Shown: positions 1 through 9,068, counted from the first letter of the stretch. The stretch is DNA of 64,000 bases from Hydrogenophaga sp. (GCF_019264445.1 NZ_JAHVAB010000040.1:1-64000); one strand, 5' to 3'. Numbers and translations are program-made. The notes: a model not told the origin generated them from the sequence alone.

Positions 1-3
1 TGC

Positions 4-1110
4 ATGAACCACCCCGCCTTCACCCGCCGCGACACCCTCAAGACCCTGGCCGCGCTCAGCGCGGCGGCCACCAGCCCGCTGGCGTTTGCACAGAAGCCCA
101 TCACCGTGGGCGTGATCTACGTCGGCCCGCGCGACGACTACGGCTACAACCAGGCGCACGCCGAAGCGGCGGCGCAACTCAAGAAGATGGCTGGCGTGAA
201 GGTGGTGGAAGAAGAGAACGTGCCCGAGACCGCCGCCGTGCAGCGCAGCATGACCGGCATGATCGCGCAGGACGGCGCCTCGCTCGTGTTCCCCACGTCG
301 TTCGGCTACTTCGACCCGCACATGCTGGCCGTGGCGGGCAAGTTCCCCGACGCGCGCTTTGCCCACTGCGGCGGCATGTGGACCGAAGGCAAGCACCCGA
401 AAAACACCGCGAGCTTCTTCGGCTACATCGACGAATGCCAGTACCTCAACGGCGTGATCGCCGGGCACATGAGCAAGAGCGGCAAGATCGGCTTCGTGGC
501 CGCCAAGCCCATTCCGCAGGTGCTGCGCAACATCAACGCCTTCACCATGGGCGCGCGCTCGGTCAAGCCCGGCATCACCACCAACGTGATCTTCACGGGC
601 GACTGGTCGATGCCGGTGAAGGAAGCCGAGGCCACCAACAGCATGGCCGACCAGGGCGTGGACGTGTTCACCATGCACGTGGACGGCCCCAAGGTGATCG
701 TGGAAACCGCTGCCAAGCGCGGCAAGATGGTCTGCGGCTACCACGCCAGCCAGGCCAAGCTGGCCCCGCAGGCTTACCTGACCGGCGCCGAGTGGAACTG
801 GCTCACCGCGTACATGCAGTTCCTGGAAGCCGCGCGCAGCGGCAAGCCGCACCCCAACTTCGTGCGCGGCGGCCTGAAGGAAGGTTTCGTGAAACCCTCG
901 GCCTACGGCCCGGCCGTGACCGACGCCGCCAAGAAACAGGCCGACGGCATCAAGGCCCAGATGATGGCGGGCAGCTTCGACATCTTCAAAGGCCCGCTGA
1001 AAGACAACAAGGGCGCCACCGTGATCCCGGCCGGCAAGGTGTTCAAGCAGACCGACCTGGAGCTGGAAAAGATGAACTACCTGGTCGAAGGCGTGAACGG
1101 CAGCGTGTGA
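4..1110 (+). CDS. BMP-family ABC transporter substrate-binding protein
   Basis: This is a 368-residue periplasmic binding protein of the BMP/Med (purine nucleoside receptor A-like) family. The N-terminus, with TRRDTLK followed by an Ala-rich hydrophobic stretch ending in AFAQ, looks like a Tat-type signal peptide; there is no lipobox cysteine. The mature part begins ITVGVIYVGPRDDYGYN, the typical first strand of BMP proteins. It heads a gene set with two permeases, one double ATPase and two isochorismatase-fold hydrolases, so it should deliver a small nitrogenous compound to that importer. The ligand cannot be read from the sequence; a biuret-like compound is possible from context. The ATG is only three bases into the window, so the promoter is not visible. 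Confidence 0.9.
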   Translation: MNHPAFTRRDTLKTLAALSAAATSPLAFAQKPITVGVIYVGPRDDYGYNQAHAEAAAQLKKMAGVKVVEEENVPETAAVQRSMTGMIAQDGASLVFPTSFGYFDPHMLAVAGKFPDARFAHCGGMWTEGKHPKNTASFFGYIDECQYLNGVIAGHMSKSGKIGFVAAKPIPQVLRNINAFTMGARSVKPGITTNVIFTGDWSMPVKEAEATNSMADQGVDVFTMHVDGPKVIVETAAKRGKMVCGYHASQAKLAPQAYLTGAEWNWLTAYMQFLEAARSGKPHPNFVRGGLKEGFVKPSAYGPAVTDAAKKQADGIKAQMMAGSFDIFKGPLKDNKGATVIPAGKVFKQTDLELEKMNYLVEGVNGSV

Positions 1111-1133
1111 TGGATCCCCTGTGCCCACGCCAC

Positions 1134-1271
1134 CCGTTCGCCCTGAGCTTGTCGAAGGGCATCCAGGCACACACCATGCAAAGGCTTCGACAAGCTCAGC
1201 CCGAACGGAGAGTGGCTCAGCCCGAACGGAGAGTGGCTCAGCCCGAACGGAGAGTGGCTCAGCCCGAACGG
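1134..1271. repeat. Inverted REP-like element with a 21-bp tandem repeat
   Basis: An arm reading CCGTTCGCCCTGAGCTTGTC is followed about 35 bases on by its inverted partner (CGACAAGCTCAGCCCGAACGG). Behind the partner, a 21-base unit containing GCTCAGCCCGAACGG is repeated head to tail from 1194 to 1271 (about 3.7 copies). The same inverted arms recur at 3334-3408. The element fills the gap between the binding-protein gene and the first permease gene. It may act as an RNA stem-loop that lowers read-through or protects the upstream mRNA. Confidence 0.8.
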
Positions 1272-1305
1272 GCGGCAGCTCAACCCCCACATCCATGAGC
1301 TGACC

Positions 1306-2403
1306 ATGCGCAACATCCTGCTGCCCATCGGCGCGATCCTCGCGGCCCTGCTGCTGTTCGGGCTCTTCGTCTCGTTCGCGGGCGTGGACCCGGTGGAGGT
1401 GTGGGTGCTGCTGTTCAAGGGCGCGTTCGGCGACTGGTATTCGTGGCAGAACACGCTGCAGCGCGCTGCACCGCTCATGCTCACCGCGCTGTGCGTGGCG
1501 ATTCCCGCGCGCGCCGGCCTGGTGGTGATCGGGGGCGAAGGCGCGCTGGTGCTGGGCGGGCTGGCGTGTGCGGCGCTGGCGCATGCGGTGCCGCTGCCGG
1601 GCCACGCGCTCGGCACCGTGGCGGTGTGCGTGGCGGGCGCGCTGGCCGGTGCGCTGTGGATCGCGCTGGCCGGCTGGCTGCGCCAGTTCCGCGGCATCAA
1701 CGAAACCATCAGCAGCCTCTTGCTGGCCTATGTGGCCATCGGCCTGTTCAAGCACATCGTGGAAGGGCCGCTGCGCGACCCGGCCAGCCTGAACAAGCCC
1801 TCGACCCCCGCGCTGCCCGACGGCCTGCTCATCAGCGGCATGGGCGGCTCCGACGTGCACTGGGGCCTGGTGATCGGCGTCGTGGTGTGCCTGCTGGCCG
1901 GCCTGTGGCTGCGCCTCACGCCCTCGGGCTTTGCGGTGCGCGTGGTGGGTGGCAACCCGCGCGCGGCCCAGCTGGTGGGGCTGCCGGCCACGCGCCTGAT
2001 CGTGGTGGCCTGTGCGCTCGGTGGCGCCGCCGCTGGCCTGGCGGGCGCCATCGAGGTGGCCGCCGTGCACACCAGCGCCAACGCCGCGCTGATCGCCGGC
2101 TACGGCTACGCGGGCATTCTGGTGTCGTTCATCGCGCGCCACCACCCCGTTGCGGTGATTCCGGTGGCCATCGTGTTTGGCGGCTTCGGCGCGGCGGGCA
2201 GCCTGCTGCAGCGCCGCCTGGGTCTGCCCGACGCGTCGGTGCTGCTGCTGCAAGGCATTGCCTTCGTGCTCATCCTTGCCAGCGAAGCGCTGCGCGATGT
2301 GGACTTCAAGCGACTCTTCGCGCGCCTGGGGCAATTCGGCCCGTCCGAGCCGGTGCCCATCGTGATCGGCACGCCTGCCCCCACCCCGGGAGAGAAGCCA
2401 TGA
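1306..2403 (+). CDS. ABC transporter permease (BMP/nucleoside type, subunit 1)
   Basis: A 365-residue inner-membrane protein with about eight to ten hydrophobic helices and the BPD_transp_2 signature (EGALVLGGLACAAL, then GINETISSLLLAYVAIGLF). It corresponds to the NupB/YufP-type permease of BMP importers. It directly precedes the second permease, with which it overlaps in an ATGA junction at 2400-2403, so the two are almost certainly translationally coupled and form the heterodimeric channel. Confidence 0.9.
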   Translation: MRNILLPIGAILAALLLFGLFVSFAGVDPVEVWVLLFKGAFGDWYSWQNTLQRAAPLMLTALCVAIPARAGLVVIGGEGALVLGGLACAALAHAVPLPGHALGTVAVCVAGALAGALWIALAGWLRQFRGINETISSLLLAYVAIGLFKHIVEGPLRDPASLNKPSTPALPDGLLISGMGGSDVHWGLVIGVVVCLLAGLWLRLTPSGFAVRVVGGNPRAAQLVGLPATRLIVVACALGGAAAGLAGAIEVAAVHTSANAALIAGYGYAGILVSFIARHHPVAVIPVAIVFGGFGAAGSLLQRRLGLPDASVLLLQGIAFVLILASEALRDVDFKRLFARLGQFGPSEPVPIVIGTPAPTPGEKP

Positions 2404-3320
2404 CCACCGACCAGTTGATCATTTTTCTCGCCGGCATCGTTGGCGGCGCCCTGCGCGTGGGCGTGCCCTTCCTCTTCGTGAGCCTGGGCGAATGCCTCAC
2501 CGAAAAATCGGGCCGCATCAACCTCGGGCTCGAAGGCGTGCTGGTGCTCTCGGCGATGGTGGCGTTTGGTGGCTCGTACCTCAGCGGCTCGCCATGGGTG
2601 GGCGTGCTGGCCGCCGCCGTGGCGGGCGCGCTGCTGGCCACGCTGCACGGCTTGCTGTGCTCGCTGCCGCGCGTGAACGACATCGCCACCGGCATCGCGC
2701 TCATGCTGCTGGGCATGGGGCTGGCGTTCTACCTGGGCAAGCCGCTCATTCAGCCGCAGGCACCGCAGCTCCCCGCCATCCCACTGGGCTTCTGGAGCGA
2801 CTCGGCCGCCGTGCGCTCCGCGCTGCAGATCAACGCGCTGCTGCCCATCGGCCTGGTGCTGGCGGTGGCCCTGTGGTGGGCCTTTGCGCGCACGCGCGCC
2901 GGCCTGCTGGTGCGCATGGCCGGCGACTCGGCCAACGCCACGCGCGCGCTGGGGTACTCGGTCTCGGGCATCCGCATTGCGGCCACGGCAGCCGGTGGTT
3001 TGATCGCCGGGCTGGGCGGCGCCTCGCTCACGCTGTTCTACCCCGGCAGCTGGAACGAAGGCATCTCCAGCGGCCAGGGGTTGATTGCGGTGGCGCTGGT
3101 GATCTTTGCGCGCTGGAGCCCGCTGCGTTGTGTGGGTGCGGCGCTGCTGTTTGGCGGCGCGGGCGCCATCGGCCCGGCGCTGCAGTCGGTTGGCGTTGGC
3201 TGGGGCTACCACCTCTTCAACATCGTGCCGTATGTGCTCACGCTGCTGATCCTGGTGATCACCTGCCGCCCCGGTGTGATCGTGCCGGGCAGCCCGACCG
3301 AACTTTCTTCAAACCGTTGA
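2400..3320 (+). CDS. ABC transporter permease (BMP/nucleoside type, subunit 2)
   Basis: A 306-residue membrane protein starting MTTDQLIIFLAG and carrying the second-permease signature LTEKSGRINLGLEGVLVLSA found in NupC/YufQ-type subunits. The ATG overlaps the TGA of the preceding permease (ATGA). The preceding reading frame is open much further upstream, but that is a shadow of the first permease. The partners are the first permease, the double ATPase at 4212 and the binding protein at 4. Confidence 0.9.
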   Translation: MTTDQLIIFLAGIVGGALRVGVPFLFVSLGECLTEKSGRINLGLEGVLVLSAMVAFGGSYLSGSPWVGVLAAAVAGALLATLHGLLCSLPRVNDIATGIALMLLGMGLAFYLGKPLIQPQAPQLPAIPLGFWSDSAAVRSALQINALLPIGLVLAVALWWAFARTRAGLLVRMAGDSANATRALGYSVSGIRIAATAAGGLIAGLGGASLTLFYPGSWNEGISSGQGLIAVALVIFARWSPLRCVGAALLFGGAGAIGPALQSVGVGWGYHLFNIVPYVLTLLILVITCRPGVIVPGSPTELSSNR

Positions 3321-3333
3321 CATGAACACCTAT

Positions 3334-3408
3334 CCGTTCGGGCTGAGCCTGTCGAAGCCCTTCCAGGCCCACACCGCAAGAGCCCTTCGACAAGCTCAGG
3401 GCGAACGG
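3334..3408. repeat. Inverted REP-like element
   Basis: The left arm begins CCGTTCGGGCTGAGCCTGTC and the right arm ends GACAAGCTCAGGGCGAACGG, with a spacer of about 20 bases. The arms are the same family as in 1134-1271. It lies 13 bases behind the stop codon of the second permease and before the hydrolase gene, so it may reduce transcription or stabilise the 3' end of the transporter message. Confidence 0.8.
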
Positions 3409-3425
3409 CATTGAAGGAAACCGAC

Positions 3426-4115
3426 ATGGAACGTTTCGTGGATGCCCAACCGTATGCCTGGCCCTACAACGGCGACCTGCGGCCGCAGAACACCGCGCTC
3501 ATCGTGATTGACATGCAGACCGACTTCTGCGGCGTGGGTGGCTATGTCGACAAGATGGGCTACGACATCTCGCTCACGCGCGCGCCCATTGCGCCGCTGC
3601 AGCGCCTGCTGGCCGCGATGCGCACGGCGGGCTACACCGTCATCCACACACGCGAAGGTCATCGGCCCGACCTCTCGGACCTGCCAGCCAACAAGCGCTG
3701 GCGCTCGCGGCAGATCGGCACCGATGGCGTGGGCATTGGCGACGACGGGCCGTGCGGGCGCATTCTGGTGCGCGGCGAGCCGGGCTGGGAGCTCATTCCC
3801 GAACTCGCGCCGCTGCCGGGCGAAGTCGTCATCGACAAGCCGGGCAAAGGCTCGTTTTACGCGACCGACCTCGAACTGCTGCTGCGCACGCGCGGCATCA
3901 CCAACCTCGTGCTCACCGGCATCACCACCGACGTGTGCGTGCACACCACCATGCGCGACGCCAACGACCGCGGCTTTGAATGCCTGCTGCTGTCGGACTG
4001 CACCGCCGCCACCGACCGGGGCAACCACGAGGCCGCGCTGAAGATGATCACCATGCAGGGCGGTGTGTTCGGCGCCCATGCCACCTCAACCGCCTTGCTG
4101 GAAGCGATCCAATGA
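3426..4115 (+). CDS. biuH: Isochorismatase-fold cysteine hydrolase, biuret hydrolase-like
   Basis: A 229-residue cytosolic amidohydrolase of the isochorismatase-like superfamily. The catalytic triad is visible as Asp29 (VIDMQTDFC), Lys138 ([11 protein letters not shown]) and Cys171 (TTDVCVHTT). The N-terminal WPYNGDLRP...[15 protein letters not shown] and the ANKRWRS and RGEPGW blocks match, from memory, rhizobial biuret hydrolase, whose Lys-to-Cys spacing of 33 is also found here. Biuret hydrolase forms allophanate and ammonia. I chose the ATG at 3426 because AAGGAA lies about seven bases ahead of it; an in-frame TTG at 3411 is less likely. The gene sits inside a BMP transporter operon next to a paralogue. 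Family membership is firm, substrate is probable only. Confidence 0.75.
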   Translation: MERFVDAQPYAWPYNGDLRPQNTALIVIDMQTDFCGVGGYVDKMGYDISLTRAPIAPLQRLLAAMRTAGYTVIHTREGHRPDLSDLPANKRWRSRQIGTDGVGIGDDGPCGRILVRGEPGWELIPELAPLPGEVVIDKPGKGSFYATDLELLLRTRGITNLVLTGITTDVCVHTTMRDANDRGFECLLLSDCTAATDRGNHEAALKMITMQGGVFGAHATSTALLEAIQ

Positions 4116-4117
4116 AA

Positions 4118-4192
4118 CACCCCTGCCGCGCTTCGCGCGACCCCCTCAAGGGGGCAGCACCGGCGGCCCGGCAAAGCCGGTTCCGCGGTGCT
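4118..4192. repeat. Dispersed stem-loop repeat, copy 1
   Basis: A roughly 75-base GC-rich element starting three bases behind the hydrolase stop codon. Reading with the gene it runs CCGCGCTTCGCGCG, ACCCCCTCAAGGGGG, then CCCGGCAAAGCCGG and CCGCGGTG, giving three potential hairpins. Five further full or hybrid copies and one decayed copy occur in the window. Confidence 0.85.
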
Positions 4193-4211
4193 TCTGGACG
4201 GAGACCGTGAC

Positions 4212-5780
4212 ATGAGCGAAACAAATCCCATCGGCGGCCTGCCGCTGCCCACCGGCGCGCTGGCGCTGGACACCTACGACATGGGCATGCAGTTCGGCAG
4301 CTTCAAGGCGCTGGACGGCGTGAGCATGAAAGTGGCGCCTGGCACCGTGCACGCGCTGCTGGGCGAGAACGGTGCGGGCAAGAGCACGCTCGTGAAATGC
4401 GTGGCGGGTTTTCAGCGGCCCACCTCGGGCAGCATCCTGATTGACGGGCGCGAGCAGGCCATTGCCAACCCGGTGGTGGCGCGCACGCTGGGCATCGGCA
4501 TGGTGTACCAGCACTTCACGCTCGCCCCCGGCATGACCGTGGCCGAGAACCTGCTGCTGGCCGGCGGCAAGACGCCGGCCGTGATCGACTGGCGCGCGCA
4601 ACGCGCCGACCTGCAGCGCTTTCTGGCCACCACGCCGTTCCAGCTCGATCTGGACGCGCGGCCCCAGGCGCTGGCCGCCGGCGAAAAGCAGAAGCTGGAG
4701 CTGCTCAAGCAGCTCTACCTCAAGCCGCGCCTGCTGATCCTGGACGAGCCCACCTCGGTGCTCACGCCGCAAGAAGCCGACGAGGTGCTCGGCCACGTGC
4801 GCCAGTTCGCCCGCAGCGGGCTGTGCACCGTGCTGATCATCACGCACAAGTTTCGCGAGGTCATGGCCTATGCCGACGACGTGACCGTGCTGCGCAGGGG
4901 CAAGGCCGTGCACCACTGCGCGGTGCCCGACACCACCCCCGCCCTGCTCGCGCAGGCCATGGTGGGCGAAGCGGGCGCGGCCACCCCAGAGCACCAGGCC
5001 TCGCGCGCGGCGCCACCGCCTGCGCTCTCAAGCCAGGTCGCGTCGTTGCAGGTGCAGGGCCTGAACGTGGTGGGGGACCGCGGCACGCTGGCCGTGCAGG
5101 AACTCAGCCTCGCCGTGGCGCCGGGCGAGATTCTGGGCATTGCCGGTGTGTCGGGCAACGGCCAGCGCGAGCTGGTGGAAGCCCTGGTGGGCCAGCGCCC
5201 GCGTGCAGCGGGAGCGGTGACGGTGCAGGGCCAGCCGTACCACGCGCGCCGCGAAGAAAACCACCGCCTGAAGGTGCGCAGCCTGCCCGAAGAGCCCTTG
5301 CGCAACGCCTGCGTGGGCGATCTTTCTGTGGCGGAGAACATGGCGCTGCGCGACTTTGACCGCGCCCCGCTGTGCGCTGGCGGGCGCCTGCGCTTTGGCC
5401 ATTGGCGCAGCCGCGCGCGCGAATGGATCGCCAGCTACGGCATCAAGACGCAGGGCGAAGGCGCGCCGATCCGCAGCCTCTCGGGCGGCAACGTGCAGCG
5501 CGCGGTGCTGGCGCGCGAGCTGCACGGCGACATCAGCGTGCTGATCGCCGCCAACCCGGTGTTCGGGCTGGACTTCGCGGCGGTGAGAGACATCCACGGC
5601 CGCCTGCGCGGCGTGCGCGACCAGGGCGGCGCGGTGCTGCTGATCAGCGAAGACCTCGACGAGCTGCTGGAGCTGGCCGACCGCATCGTGGTGATGAGCG
5701 AAGGGCGCATCGTGTTTGAAACACCCGGCGCTTCGGCGAACCGGCAAACCCTGGGCGCCCACATGGGCGGAGGACACTGA
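4212..5780 (+). CDS. ABC transporter ATP-binding protein (duplicated ATPase, BMP type)
   Basis: A 522-residue fusion of two ABC domains, as in NupO/YufO and RbsA-like ATPases. The first half has a normal Walker A (GENGAGKST) and Walker B with DEPTSVLTP. In the second half Walker A is degenerate (GVSGNGQRE, no lysine) while the signature [14 protein letters not shown] is intact, the usual asymmetry of this family. The ATG at 4212 follows GGAG at 4200-4203 with about eight bases spacing. It powers the two permeases upstream, and the two hydrolase genes flank it directly. Confidence 0.92.
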   Translation: MSETNPIGGLPLPTGALALDTYDMGMQFGSFKALDGVSMKVAPGTVHALLGENGAGKSTLVKCVAGFQRPTSGSILIDGREQAIANPVVARTLGIGMVYQHFTLAPGMTVAENLLLAGGKTPAVIDWRAQRADLQRFLATTPFQLDLDARPQALAAGEKQKLELLKQLYLKPRLLILDEPTSVLTPQEADEVLGHVRQFARSGLCTVLIITHKFREVMAYADDVTVLRRGKAVHHCAVPDTTPALLAQAMVGEAGAATPEHQASRAAPPPALSSQVASLQVQGLNVVGDRGTLAVQELSLAVAPGEILGIAGVSGNGQRELVEALVGQRPRAAGAVTVQGQPYHARREENHRLKVRSLPEEPLRNACVGDLSVAENMALRDFDRAPLCAGGRLRFGHWRSRAREWIASYGIKTQGEGAPIRSLSGGNVQRAVLARELHGDISVLIAANPVFGLDFAAVRDIHGRLRGVRDQGGAVLLISEDLDELLELADRIVVMSEGRIVFETPGASANRQTLGAHMGGGH

Positions 5781-5782
5781 CC

Positions 5783-6448
5783 ATGCTGATCGATGCCCAA
5801 CCCTTCGCTTACGGGTTCGACGTGGCGCACACCGCGCTGGTCATCATCGACATGCAGCGCGACTTCATCGAGCCCGGGGGCTTTGGGGAAACGCTGGGCA
5901 ACAACGTGTCGCTGCTCGCGGCCATCGTGCCGGCGTGCCAGGCCGCGCTCGGTGCGTGGCGCCGCGCGGGTGGCATGGTGGTGCACACGCGCGAGGCCCA
6001 CCGGCCCGACCTCTCCGACTGCCCACCGGCCAAGCGGCTGCGCGGCAACCCGAGCCTGCGCATTGGCGACGTGGGGCCCATGGGTCGCATCCTCGTGGCG
6101 GGCGAACCGGGCAACCAGATCATTCCGGCGCTCTCGCCGGTGGCCGGCGAAACCGTGATCGACAAGCCAGGCAAAGGCATGTTTTACGGCACCACGGTGC
6201 ACGCGCAATTGCAGAAGGCAGGCATCACGCACCTGCTCTTCATGGGCGTGACCACCGAGGTGTGCGTGCAGACCAGCATGCGCGAGGCCAACGACCGCGG
6301 CTACGACTGCCTGCTGCTCGAAGACTGCACCGAGAGCTACTTCCCGCACTTCAAGGCCGTCACCGTGGAGATGCTGCGCGCGCAGGGCGCCATCGTCGGC
6401 TGGACGGCCACCAGCGCGCAGCTGATCGCGGCCCTGCAAGGCACCTGA
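5783..6448 (+). CDS. Isochorismatase-fold cysteine hydrolase, paralogue of the biuret hydrolase-like enzyme
   Basis: A 221-residue paralogue of the protein at 3426, sharing the [22 protein letters not shown] and [13 protein letters not shown] blocks. Catalytic residues are Asp23, Lys128 and Cys161. It lacks the WPYNG segment and the QTDFCG loop of its paralogue (here QRDFIEPGG), so its substrate should differ. GGAGG lies just ahead of the ATG inside the end of the ATPase gene, only two bases downstream of that stop. A biuret hydrolase paired with a second enzyme of this family recalls triuret-to-biuret degradation; ureidoacrylate or another N-carbamoyl compound is an alternative. Confidence 0.8.
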   Translation: MLIDAQPFAYGFDVAHTALVIIDMQRDFIEPGGFGETLGNNVSLLAAIVPACQAALGAWRRAGGMVVHTREAHRPDLSDCPPAKRLRGNPSLRIGDVGPMGRILVAGEPGNQIIPALSPVAGETVIDKPGKGMFYGTTVHAQLQKAGITHLLFMGVTTEVCVQTSMREANDRGYDCLLLEDCTESYFPHFKAVTVEMLRAQGAIVGWTATSAQLIAALQGT

Positions 6449-6474
6449 ATCGCCAACGCTGCTAGAGTTTCCCC

Positions 6475-7197
6475 GTGCCCACCACCATCCCCCAACCCAA
6501 GGCCCTGCAGGCGCCTGCGCGCCGCTCTCGCGCGAACGAGGTGTACGAGCAGCTCAAGCGCGACATCGCCGATTTCCGCATGGTGCCCGGCGACCGCTTC
6601 AGCGAACACGAACTCTGCAGCCGGCTGGACGTGTCACGCACGCCGGTGCGCCAGGCGCTCACCCGGCTGCAGCAAGAGGGACTGGTGGAGGTGATGTTTC
6701 GCAGCGGCTGGCGCGTGCTGCCGTTTGATTTCGACAAGTTCGACCAGCTCTACGACCTGCGCATGGTGCTGGAGACCACCGCCGTGCAGCGCCTGTGCCT
6801 GCAGGACGTGCAACCCCCGGAGCCCGCGCTGCAGGCCTTGAAAGACCGCTGGCTCGCGCCCGTGGCCGAGCGCAGCACCGACCCGGTGCAGGTGGCCGAG
6901 TGGGACGAAGACTTTCATGAGGCGCTGGTGCGCGCCGCCGGCAACGCCGAGATGGCGCGTGTGCACCACGAGCTGACCGAGCGCATCCGCATCATCCGCC
7001 GGCTCGACTTCCTCAAGCAGATGCGCATCGACGCCACCTACGACGAGCACGCCAAGATCCTGCGCGCCATCCTCGCCCGCAAGGCCGACCGCGCCGACCT
7101 GCTGATGCGCTCGCACATCGAGACGAGCCAGGTCGAGGTGCGCAAGATCACGCTGCACCAGGTGTTCATGGCGCAGCAGGTGGCGCCGGCGGCCTGA
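6475..7197 (+). CDS. GntR-family transcriptional regulator (FCD type)
   Basis: A 240-residue regulator with an N-terminal winged helix (VYEQLKRDIADFRMVPGDRFSE, then SRTPVRQALTRLQQEGLVEV) and a C-terminal all-helical FCD ligand domain. It begins with GTG at 6475; no strong ribosome binding site is visible. It lies 26 bases behind the second hydrolase on the same strand, so it probably responds to the substrate or product of the transporter/hydrolase operon and represses it. Confidence 0.88.
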   Translation: MPTTIPQPKALQAPARRSRANEVYEQLKRDIADFRMVPGDRFSEHELCSRLDVSRTPVRQALTRLQQEGLVEVMFRSGWRVLPFDFDKFDQLYDLRMVLETTAVQRLCLQDVQPPEPALQALKDRWLAPVAERSTDPVQVAEWDEDFHEALVRAAGNAEMARVHHELTERIRIIRRLDFLKQMRIDATYDEHAKILRAILARKADRADLLMRSHIETSQVEVRKITLHQVFMAQQVAPAA

Positions 7198-7216
7198 GCC
7201 CGCGCACCGGCCCGCT

Positions 7217-7912
7217 TCACAAGCGGTTCTTCTCGATCTTCTGCGCGGGTGCCCCGTGGTCCACCCGCACGTGGCCCACGTCGGAGTACGAACCGCCCAT
7301 GTCGAGGCTGACATCCAGGCTGGTGAGCACCACCGTGAGCTTCGGGCGCACCCAGGTGGCAATGAAGAAGTCCTGGCGGCCTTCGCTGCGGCGGTCCAGG
7401 TAGCGCTTCTCGATGCGCGTGGGCGCGCCGTATTTGGCCTCCAGCGCCTGCTGCACATCGGCTATGCCCAAGGCCGGAAAGTAGAACTTCACCGCCTGCA
7501 GCGTGCCCCCGGCCACGCGCACCCAGATCCATTTGTCGCCCACCAGGCTGGGGCGCAGTGCGTCAGCGTGAATGATCTTGACATCGCCATCCACCAGCGG
7601 GCCGGCCGGCGGCAAGGGGTTGGGGTTGCCGGCCGTGTCCATCGGCTCCACCGTGTAGCCCACGCCCTCGCGCTGAAAGCACTTGCCACTGGCGGGCGTC
7701 ACTTCCGTGTAGCGGTACATGTTGGTCGTGCGCCGCCGCAGCAGGCCCTGCTGCCCGATCGGCACGGTGATCACTTCGTACTGGCACTCGCGCACGTCAA
7801 AGGGCTTGTTGAGCTCCAGATCGAACACGAAAAAGTCGCGGTCTGCCGCCGTGGCGGGCCACCACAGGCTGGCCAGGCACGCGGCCACACCCCATGTCAC
7901 AAGCGGTTTCAT
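7217..7912 (-). CDS. Hypothetical secreted protein
   Basis: A 231-residue protein I do not recognise. It starts MKPLVTWGVAACL with a signal peptide cleaved near ATAADRDF. The ATG at 7912 is preferred over the one at 7933 because AGGGAGAC lies about six bases in front of it. The mature part contains several aromatic beta-type stretches, one KYGAPTRIEKRY segment and two cysteines, consistent with a periplasmic beta-rich fold. It ends 19 bases from the convergent GntR gene. Confidence 0.65.
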   Translation of the reverse strand: MKPLVTWGVAACLASLWWPATAADRDFFVFDLELNKPFDVRECQYEVITVPIGQQGLLRRRTTNMYRYTEVTPASGKCFQREGVGYTVEPMDTAGNPNPLPPAGPLVDGDVKIIHADALRPSLVGDKWIWVRVAGGTLQAVKFYFPALGIADVQQALEAKYGAPTRIEKRYLDRRSEGRQDFFIATWVRPKLTVVLTSLDVSLDMGGSYSDVGHVRVDHGAPAQKIEKNRL

Positions 7913-7984
7913 GCCAGTCTCCCTGCGGGCCATTGCATGGCGTTGCCAAAGGCACCAGTGTCTGCCGCAAGGGCGGCGCTTGGA

Positions 7985-8002
7985 ACCCGACCTAGGTCGG
8001 GT
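7985..8002. promoter_or_regulatory. Perfect 18-bp palindrome
   Basis: ACCCGACCTAGGTCGGGT reads the same on both strands. It lies nine bases behind the last gene of the MarR operon and 72 bases ahead of the secreted-protein gene on the minus strand. It could be an operator for the latter. As a terminator it would lack a loop and a U-tract. Confidence 0.4.
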
Positions 8003-8011
8003 GTGACGGTG

Positions 8012-8548
8012 TCAGGCCTGCGGGGCGATGCCGTGGCGCAGCAGGCGATTGAGCCAGGACAGCGCGATCACCGGCAGCACCGCGGCGACCTTGACGTTGC
8101 CGCGAAACACAACGGCCACCGCCAGCGCGAGCACCACCGCCAGCAGCAACAGCCAGGAGCGCTGAAGCACCACACGCCTGGCGCCCACCTTGCCCACGAA
8201 GCCTGCCGGCGTTCGCCACATCGCCAGCACACCCACGAGCAACATGCTGGCAAAGAGGCTGGCTTCACCAAAGTGCTGGTAGATGCGCAGCAACCACCAC
8301 TGCTCCAGAAACGCCGCCGCACCGCCCACGATGAGCCAGACATTGGCGCCCATGATCAGCCGGTTGGCTGGCACCTCGCGCGCCAGCAAGGCCACGAGCT
8401 CCAGCAAGGCGACCACCGACGCGACCTTGAACGCGTGGACAAAGCGCTCGTCAGACGCCGGCCCGGCCGCGAATGCCAGATAGGCAAACACCGCCAGCGC
8501 GAGAAAGCCGAGCAGGTATTCGAGCGTGGCGGTGAGGATGCGGCGCAT
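8012..8548 (-). CDS. Hypothetical inner-membrane protein
   Basis: A 178-residue protein with about five hydrophobic segments (near residues 8-28, 43-60, 68-86, 97-112 and 130-165) and no known motif that I can name. The ATG at 8548 is 14 bases behind the stop of the HD-domain gene, so it is the last gene of the MarR operon. Its function is unknown. Confidence 0.6.
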   Translation of the reverse strand: MRRILTATLEYLLGFLALAVFAYLAFAAGPASDERFVHAFKVASVVALLELVALLAREVPANRLIMGANVWLIVGGAAAFLEQWWLLRIYQHFGEASLFASMLLVGVLAMWRTPAGFVGKVGARRVVLQRSWLLLLAVVLALAVAVVFRGNVKVAAVLPVIALSWLNRLLRHGIAPQA

Positions 8549-8562
8549 GCGTGCAGATCCGC

Positions 8563-9054
8563 TCAGGCGCAGGCCGCGGTGAGGTTGCTTCGCGCCCGCG
8601 CTTCGCAGCGCTCCCTGAAATACGACGTGTTGTAGATGTGCTCCCGGTCCAGGAACGACTTCAGCACCGCCTTGCGCTTCACGCGGTAGATCAGGCCTGG
8701 CACCCAGCTGTATTCGGCACGCACCTGGCGGTCGTATTCCGCAAAGCGCTCGGGCGTGGCACCCGCCGCTGTGAGCGCGCGGACCGCCCAGTCGGCACTC
8801 TGCTGCTCGTTGGACTTGCCCTGAACGTCGTAGACCGCGTCGTGAAACCACAGGGCCAAGGCCACCTCGCCGGAGTGGTGGGCCAGATGGCGCGCCTGGT
8901 CGAAGTGCACCAGGCATTCTGCGAGGTGCTGAAGCGAGTGGTAGTGCCGCTGTGGCTCTTCGTAGGCGGCCACGAGTGCCTCAAACAGCCCGGCAGGCGC
9001 CGGCAAGCCGAGGTCGGCCCACGCCTGCCGCCACGCCGCCTTCAAGTCATGCAT
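8563..9054 (-). CDS. Predicted metal-dependent HD-superfamily phosphohydrolase
   Basis: A 163-residue protein of the COG4339 type. It shows RHYHSLQHLAECL near residue 38 and LALWFHDAVYDVQG near residue 67, supplying the histidine and His-Asp metal ligands of a shortened HD domain. The ATG at 9054 lies 14 bases behind the small gene upstream. The physiological substrate of this family is not known. It is co-transcribed with a MarR regulator, a 72-residue protein and a membrane protein. Confidence 0.75.
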   Translation of the reverse strand: MHDLKAAWRQAWADLGLPAPAGLFEALVAAYEEPQRHYHSLQHLAECLVHFDQARHLAHHSGEVALALWFHDAVYDVQGKSNEQQSADWAVRALTAAGATPERFAEYDRQVRAEYSWVPGLIYRVKRKAVLKSFLDREHIYNTSYFRERCEARARSNLTAACA

Positions 9055-9068
9055 GGACGTTCTCCCAC

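Noticed and set aside
1194-1271. Short tandem repeat considered as a CRISPR array
   Set aside because: The units are directly contiguous without unique spacers, and there are no cas genes.
1401-2399. Upstream extension of the second permease frame
   Set aside because: It translates the first permease gene in another frame; the ATGA overlap at 2400 is the natural start.
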